Shown one piece after another: positions 44,762 to 48,486 of a DNA stretch of 48,486 nt (positions within the stretch are counted from its first letter, which is position 1; each line of letters begins with the position of its first letter). Origin of the DNA: a bacterium. GTDB lineage: Bacteria; Desulfobacterota; Binatia; HRBIN30; CADEER01. The stretch covers positions 1 to 48,486 of the forward strand of contig JAUIGL010000049.1 in assembly GCA_030430165.1 (NCBI GenBank), read 5' to 3'. The notes beneath the pieces were generated by a model, which was given only the letters and a program-made list of their open reading frames with translations, was not told where the DNA came from and made no database searches. Made by a program: the position numbers and the translations under genes.

Positions 44762-46696
44762 TTGCCCGACACGCCGACCGCAAACCAGGGCGGCCGCTCC
44801 GTCGGCTACCAACCAGCGCTCGACGGACTCCGCGCCGTCTGCCTGGTCGGCGTCCTCCTCTTCCACGCCCCGTACCCGTGGATGTCGGGCGGCTTCCTCG
44901 GAGTCTCCACCTTTTTCACGCTGTCCGGCTTCCTCATCACCAGTCTCCTGCTGAGCGAGCGCGAGCGCAGCGGCGGCATCGACTTTGCCCGCTTCTGGGA
45001 ACGGCGCCTCCGCCGTCTCGGCCCCGCCCTCTGGCTCGGCATCGCCGCGATCGTCGCCAGCAGCCCGCTGTGGATCGCGGAAGCCCCGCGCCTGCAGCTT
45101 CCTTGGGACGCCGCATCGGCCGCCATGTTCTTTTCCAACTGGCGCTTCGCCACTCCCGAGTACGCCTACGCCAACCTCTTCGACACCCCCTCGGCGCTGC
45201 AGCACACCTGGTCGCTTTCGATCGAGGCGCAATTCTACCTCGTGTTCCCGGCGCTGCTGCCGCTCGCGTTGCGCTGGCGCGCCGCGCCGCTGGTAGCGAT
45301 CCTCGCGGCGGCTTCCGTCGCCGCCTGCTGGCACTACACCGTCACCACCGAAGCGACCTACCGCAGCTACTACGGAACCGACGCGCGCGCCGCCGAGATC
45401 CTCGCCGGCGTGTTGTTGGCCCTCGTCTGGAACCGCGAGTCGACCCGCCGCTTCGCCGCTCGGCCAGCCCTCGCCGCCGGCGCCGGCAGCGCGGCGCTGG
45501 CGGCGATCGTCGCCATTTGGGTCGTCACCGAAGTCGAGTCGGCGTGGCTCTACCGCGGCGGCTTCGGCGCCTACGCGGTGCTCTCGGCCGTGGTCGTCGC
45601 AGCCGCGGTCGCGACTGCAAATCCATTCGGCCGCTTGCTGTCGCTAGGCCCACTGGTCTGGCTCGGCCGCATCTCCTACGGCGCCTACGTCTACCACTGG
45701 CCAATCTTCCTCTGGCTCAGCCCCGAGCGAACCGGGCTCGAGCTGACCCCGCTGTTCGGCCTGCGGGTCGCGGTCACCCTGCTCGTTTCCGACCTGTCCT
45801 ACCGGTGGCTCGAGGAGCCGGTGCGCTACGCCCGGTGGAGCGTCGGGCGACCGCGCGTCCTCGGACTGGCGCTCGCCGTGCCGGCAGCGGCCTTCCTCGC
45901 CGCAACCGTTCTCCGGCCGGGAGGCTGGGCGAGCGACGATTCCGCATTCGCCGAGCCCGACCCGACACGCGTTGCGGCGCTGGTATCGCGCTCCGTCGAC
46001 CTGAAGTTCGCCATGTTCGGCGACTCCTCGGCCATCACCTTGCTGCCTGGAATCGGCGAATGGCTACAGGAGAACGGCATCGAAACCATCCAAGGGAACA
46101 TGCAGATCGGCTGCTCGATGCTCGAAGACGGCTTCCGACTCGGCATGGCCGGGTGGGCGCGAAGCATCCCCAAGTGCCGCGGTTGGCTGCGCAACTGGCA
46201 GGACGCAATGCGCGCCGACCGCGCCGACATCGGCATCGTCCTCACCGGCGTATGGGACGTTCTCGATCGCAAGCTACCGGGCGAGAACCAGGTACGCAGC
46301 CTCGGCGACCCGGTCCTCGACGCCAAATTCCAGCAACGCGTCGCCGAAACGATCGAGGGAATGGCCGACTTCGGCGTCCAGCTGGTCTGGCTGACCTGCC
46401 CCGAGTTGTCGTTCGAGCCCGGCCGCTATCCCTTCGTCACCGCCGACGCGTCGGACCCCGCACGGGTGCGCCGTCACAACCAGTTGCTGCGCGAAGTGGC
46501 GGCGCGCTACCCGGCCCATGTGCGGGTCGTCGATCTCGCCGCCTGGGTTGCCGAGAACCCGTGGGGCCTCGCCGACGAGGTCATGCGGCCGGACGGCATT
46601 CACTTTTCGATCAAGGCACAGCGAGCGATCGGCCCATCGATCGGTCCCGAGATTCTCGCCGCCGCCCTCGACCTGCCCGCGGCACCGCGCCCCTGA
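44762..46696 (+). CDS. OafA-like O-acyltransferase with C-terminal SGNH domain
   Basis: 644 aa. The N-terminal half (about 15-370) is an acyltransferase-3 membrane domain with about ten helices: the opening block YQPALDGLRAV, the His in LLFHAPYPW, and the FWERRLRRLGPALW motif. The C-terminal half (about 410-640) is an SGNH hydrolase-like module with block I in FGDSSAITL and the catalytic Asp-His in DGIHFS. OafA-type fusions O-acetylate surface polysaccharides. Start: the TTG at 44762 is the only candidate before the first conserved block, because an in-frame TGA lies at 44756-44758. The next gene is convergent. Confidence 0.9.
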   Translation: MPDTPTANQGGRSVGYQPALDGLRAVCLVGVLLFHAPYPWMSGGFLGVSTFFTLSGFLITSLLLSERERSGGIDFARFWERRLRRLGPALWLGIAAIVASSPLWIAEAPRLQLPWDAASAAMFFSNWRFATPEYAYANLFDTPSALQHTWSLSIEAQFYLVFPALLPLALRWRAAPLVAILAAASVAACWHYTVTTEATYRSYYGTDARAAEILAGVLLALVWNRESTRRFAARPALAAGAGSAALAAIVAIWVVTEVESAWLYRGGFGAYAVLSAVVVAAAVATANPFGRLLSLGPLVWLGRISYGAYVYHWPIFLWLSPERTGLELTPLFGLRVAVTLLVSDLSYRWLEEPVRYARWSVGRPRVLGLALAVPAAAFLAATVLRPGGWASDDSAFAEPDPTRVAALVSRSVDLKFAMFGDSSAITLLPGIGEWLQENGIETIQGNMQIGCSMLEDGFRLGMAGWARSIPKCRGWLRNWQDAMRADRADIGIVLTGVWDVLDRKLPGENQVRSLGDPVLDAKFQQRVAETIEGMADFGVQLVWLTCPELSFEPGRYPFVTADASDPARVRRHNQLLREVAARYPAHVRVVDLAAWVAENPWGLADEVMRPDGIHFSIKAQRAIGPSIGPEILAAALDLPAAPRP

Positions 46697-46715
46697 CGCG
46701 TTCGCCCAGCGCGGC

Positions 46716-47558
46716 TCAGCGCAGCTTCCCCTCGACGAACGGCACTTCGTAGACTTTGTCGTGGTGGATCGGCCCGTGGCCGAAGTACCCCTCCTCGCCG
46801 AACAACTCGCCGTGGTCGGCGGTCACCGTGATGTAGGTGTTGGCGGGGACGATGTCGAAGAGGCGGGCGAACACGCGATCGAGGTAGCGAACGGCATCCA
46901 CCTGGCGCGCCCGCAGGCGATCGAGCACGCGTTGGTCGAAAGCGAGCGGCTCTTCTTCGGCCTGCAAACGGCCGCCGACCACTTGCTCGTCGAGGTGGCG
47001 AAAGACACCGTGCACACCGGAGATCACCGGCCACTCGCTCGGGTCTTCGTCGGGCAGCGCGTACGGATAGTGGGTCTCGCCGACGTTGAGCAGGTAGAAG
47101 GACGGGCGCTCGTCGGAGAAGCTCATGCGGTCGAGCATCGCTTCCATGTCGTTGTGCGCCGGCATCAGCTCGTAGCGGTCGAAGTCGTGATTGAGAATCG
47201 TCGCCGGATTGAGCACCGGCAGGGAGACGAAGGCGTTGGTCTCGTAGCCCAGGGACTTGAGGAACGTCGGCAGGTAGAGCGAAGGAATCAGGCTGCGGAA
47301 CTCGATACCGTCGTGGCCGAGGCGTTCGCAATATCTGACGAAGTCGCGCTTGTAGTACTCCGACGCGAACACCTGGGACGGGCTTTGGTGCGGCAACAGA
47401 CCGATCAGCAGATTGTAGTGCGAGGGCGACGTCCACGACGCGTAGCTCCAGCGCCGCTCGACCGCCCCCAACCGCTGCAGCGTGCGCGGGTTCGCCTCCA
47501 TCAGGGTGTCGAACCGGCAGCTGTCGAGAACGATCAGGATGTAGTGGTTGGCAGTCAC
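46716..47558 (-). CDS. Alkaline phosphatase-superfamily (sulfatase-like) metal hydrolase
   Basis: About 280 aa. The opening strand ILIVLDSCRFDTL carries the metal-binding Asp. SYASWTSPSHYNLLIG supplies a Thr or Ser nucleophile in the style of phosphoethanolamine or glycerophosphate transferases and sulfatases. TADHGELFGEEGYFGHG near the C-terminus supplies Asp-His metal ligands. No membrane domain is attached and no formylglycine Cys motif (CxPxR) is seen, so it is not a classical sulfatase. GTG 47558 was chosen for fit to the family N-terminus; ATG 47627 is possible. It is convergent with the acyltransferase gene. Confidence 0.75.
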   Translation of the reverse strand: MTANHYILIVLDSCRFDTLMEANPRTLQRLGAVERRWSYASWTSPSHYNLLIGLLPHQSPSQVFASEYYKRDFVRYCERLGHDGIEFRSLIPSLYLPTFLKSLGYETNAFVSLPVLNPATILNHDFDRYELMPAHNDMEAMLDRMSFSDERPSFYLLNVGETHYPYALPDEDPSEWPVISGVHGVFRHLDEQVVGGRLQAEEEPLAFDQRVLDRLRARQVDAVRYLDRVFARLFDIVPANTYITVTADHGELFGEEGYFGHGPIHHDKVYEVPFVEGKLR

Positions 47559-47678
47559 CGGACACCAGCTGGGGCGGTCGAGAGCGGAAGTCGAGGCGAC
47601 TCTCCGTCCAGACAACACCCAGCTCATATTCCACCGGAAACGAGAAAAGGCCAACCCGGCGAAGACTCCTCGGGGCCG

Positions 47679-47737
47679 GGGTCGGTACCGCTGTCGGTAT
47701 CGAATAGCTAAGGCGATTCCGATAGCGATACCGATTC
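47679..47737. repeat. 24-bp inverted repeat of the GGTATCG/CGATACC type
   Basis: Arms 47679-47702 and 47714-47737 pair with five mismatches around an 11-nt loop, built of TCGGTA, CGGTATCG and their complements. It is part of the gene-free stretch 47559-48083, which otherwise holds the repeat at 47879 and no reading frame I can support. Confidence 0.6.
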
Positions 47738-47878
47738 TTTGGGGGATCGTCGGAACCGAGGAACCCCGCCATCGGGTAGTGGGTCAATTTGAACCTCGGG
47801 GAGCGATCGAGTTGCCTCGACGGGAATCGAGCTAATCGAACATTCTGCAAATACATCGGTAGGGCTTCGCCCCCATCT

Positions 47879-47975
47879 GAGGGACCCTCATCCTGACCTT
47901 CTCCCACAGGGAGAAGGAAGTTCAGGTGCCTCTCCCTGTGGGAGAGGTCGGCCAAAGGCCGGGTGAGGGTCCCTC
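47879..47975. repeat. Interspersed cloverleaf-like repeat
   Basis: Outer arms GAGGGACCCTCATCC-like (47880-47894) pair with GGGTGAGGGTCCCTC (47961-47975). Inside are three hairpins: CCTTCTCCC-ACA-GGGAGAAGG, CCTCTCCC-TGT-GGGAGAGG and CGGCC-AAA-GGCCG. This composition, with CCCTC and CTCTCCC words, is that of a repeat common between genes in many Proteobacteria. The hairpins at 198-229 look like a fragment of the same kind. Confidence 0.7.
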
Positions 47976-48083
47976 GGAGGACCGAGCGTAGCGAGGCTCA
48001 GTCTATTTGCGGAAGGCCAGACTGCCCCACTACCACCATCGCAGCCGATGGCATCGCCCTGCGAGACCGGGTAGTTTCGGGCG

Positions 48084-48486
48084 ATGACCACGCGTTGCGC
48101 ACTGGGACCGATTGTCGCACTCCTGCTCCTCGCCGGCTGCACCGATTCGCCGTCCAAGAACGCGTCTCCGGCAAGCGCGCCCAAGAGTGCAGCCGAGCCC
48201 GCGGCAAAGGATGCAGCGAAGGATGCGCCCAGGGGCCCGTTCAAGGTCGCCCTGCTCAGCCCAGGGCCGGTCAGCGACGCCGGCTGGAATGCTCTCGCCT
48301 ACGAAGGTTTGCTGGCGATTCGCGATCGCCTCGGCGCCGAAGTGTCGCAGGCGGAGACCAAGACCCCGGCCGAATTCGAGGAAGGGTTCCGCGACTATGC
48401 GCGCCGCGGCTACGCGCTGGTGTTCGGCCACGGCTTCGAGTTTCAGGAGGCTGCCGCCGCGGTCGCCCCGGACTTCCCCGACACTA
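48084..48486 (+). CDS. BMP/PnrA-family substrate-binding lipoprotein (truncated by window end)
   Basis: The first 134 residues of a lipoprotein. The signal ends in LLLLAGC (Cys19) and is followed by an Ala/Ser/Pro/Lys-rich spacer. The basic membrane protein opening VALLSPGPVSDAGWNALAY starts near 54, and GYALVFGHGFEF follows near 105. These proteins bind nucleosides or related ligands for ABC transporters. The gene runs off the window, so the C-terminal half and partners are unseen. ATG 48084 is the only start consistent with the lipobox. Confidence 0.85.
   Translation, partial: MTTRCALGPIVALLLLAGCTDSPSKNASPASAPKSAAEPAAKDAAKDAPRGPFKVALLSPGPVSDAGWNALAYEGLLAIRDRLGAEVSQAETKTPAEFEEGFRDYARRGYALVFGHGFEFQEAAAAVAPDFPDT

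Noticed and set aside
43331..45334. 667-codon minus-strand frame
   Set aside because: Antisense to sat and the acyltransferase; no family features.
46716..47558. Classical formylglycine sulfatase
   Set aside because: The CxPxR activation motif is absent; a phosphoryl-transfer type nucleophile region is seen instead.

Overview
The window is GC-rich bacterial chromosomal DNA with no rRNA, tRNA, CRISPR array, phage or insertion-sequence gene that I can recognise. Gene content is Gram-negative (SurA-like periplasmic foldase, PlsB, membrane-bound lytic transglycosylase, Mpl/LdcA muropeptide recycling, lipoproteins) and aerobic. The secreted proteins with Thr-Pro linkers, Cys-rich 'acquired disease'-style repeats and dockerin-like modules resemble those of myxobacterial or deltaproteobacterial-like lineages (Myxococcota, Binatota, Desulfobacterota). 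That placement is inference from gene style, not a phylogenetic result.

Layout. 1-309: gene-free, with hairpin repeats. 310-924: thrH. 1030-13558 (minus strand): a compact 16-gene respiratory unit. In transcription order it encodes a small membrane protein, Rieske protein, split b6-type cytochrome b (two genes), a 58-aa membrane protein, an octaheme cytochrome c with a coiled coil, a blue-copper protein, oxidase subunits II and I, CtaB, a 38-aa membrane protein, subunit III, a 94-aa CxxC membrane protein, a second subunit III, subunit IV and Sco. Together these form a quinol-to-oxygen chain (bc complex, soluble or tethered carriers, CuA oxidase, assembly factors).

13729-17738 (minus): plsB and manC, separated by a remarkable 281-bp array of 11 hairpins spaced by the heptamer GTCCCAA, which inverts to TTGGGAC halfway. 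18024-19708 (plus): an alpha/beta-hydrolase fold protein lacking its nucleophile serine, overlapping an RluA-type pseudouridine synthase. 19753-20462 (minus): two small zinc-ribbon proteins. 20673-28831: two large secreted mosaic proteins flanking a phasin-like protein and a small Xre regulator with duplicated palindromic operator candidates.

29124-32668 (minus): a muropeptide-recycling unit (ldcA, a serine hydrolase, mpl). 32824-33612: a ferredoxin fused to a zinc ribbon and coiled coil. 33746-35441 (plus): small uncharacterised and regulatory genes. 35498-41089 (plus): mfd, a surA-like gene and pdxA, overlapping one another. 41138-44518: a TerB-like protein, an MltD-like transglycosylase and ATP sulfurylase. 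44762-47558: an OafA-like acyltransferase with an SGNH domain, convergent with an alkaline-phosphatase-superfamily hydrolase. 47559-48083: gene-free repeats. 48084 to the end: the start of a BMP-family lipoprotein.

The most unusual features are the GTCCCAA hairpin array, the b6f-like complex coupled to an octaheme cytochrome and blue-copper protein, and several tiny, translationally coupled membrane proteins in the same operon.
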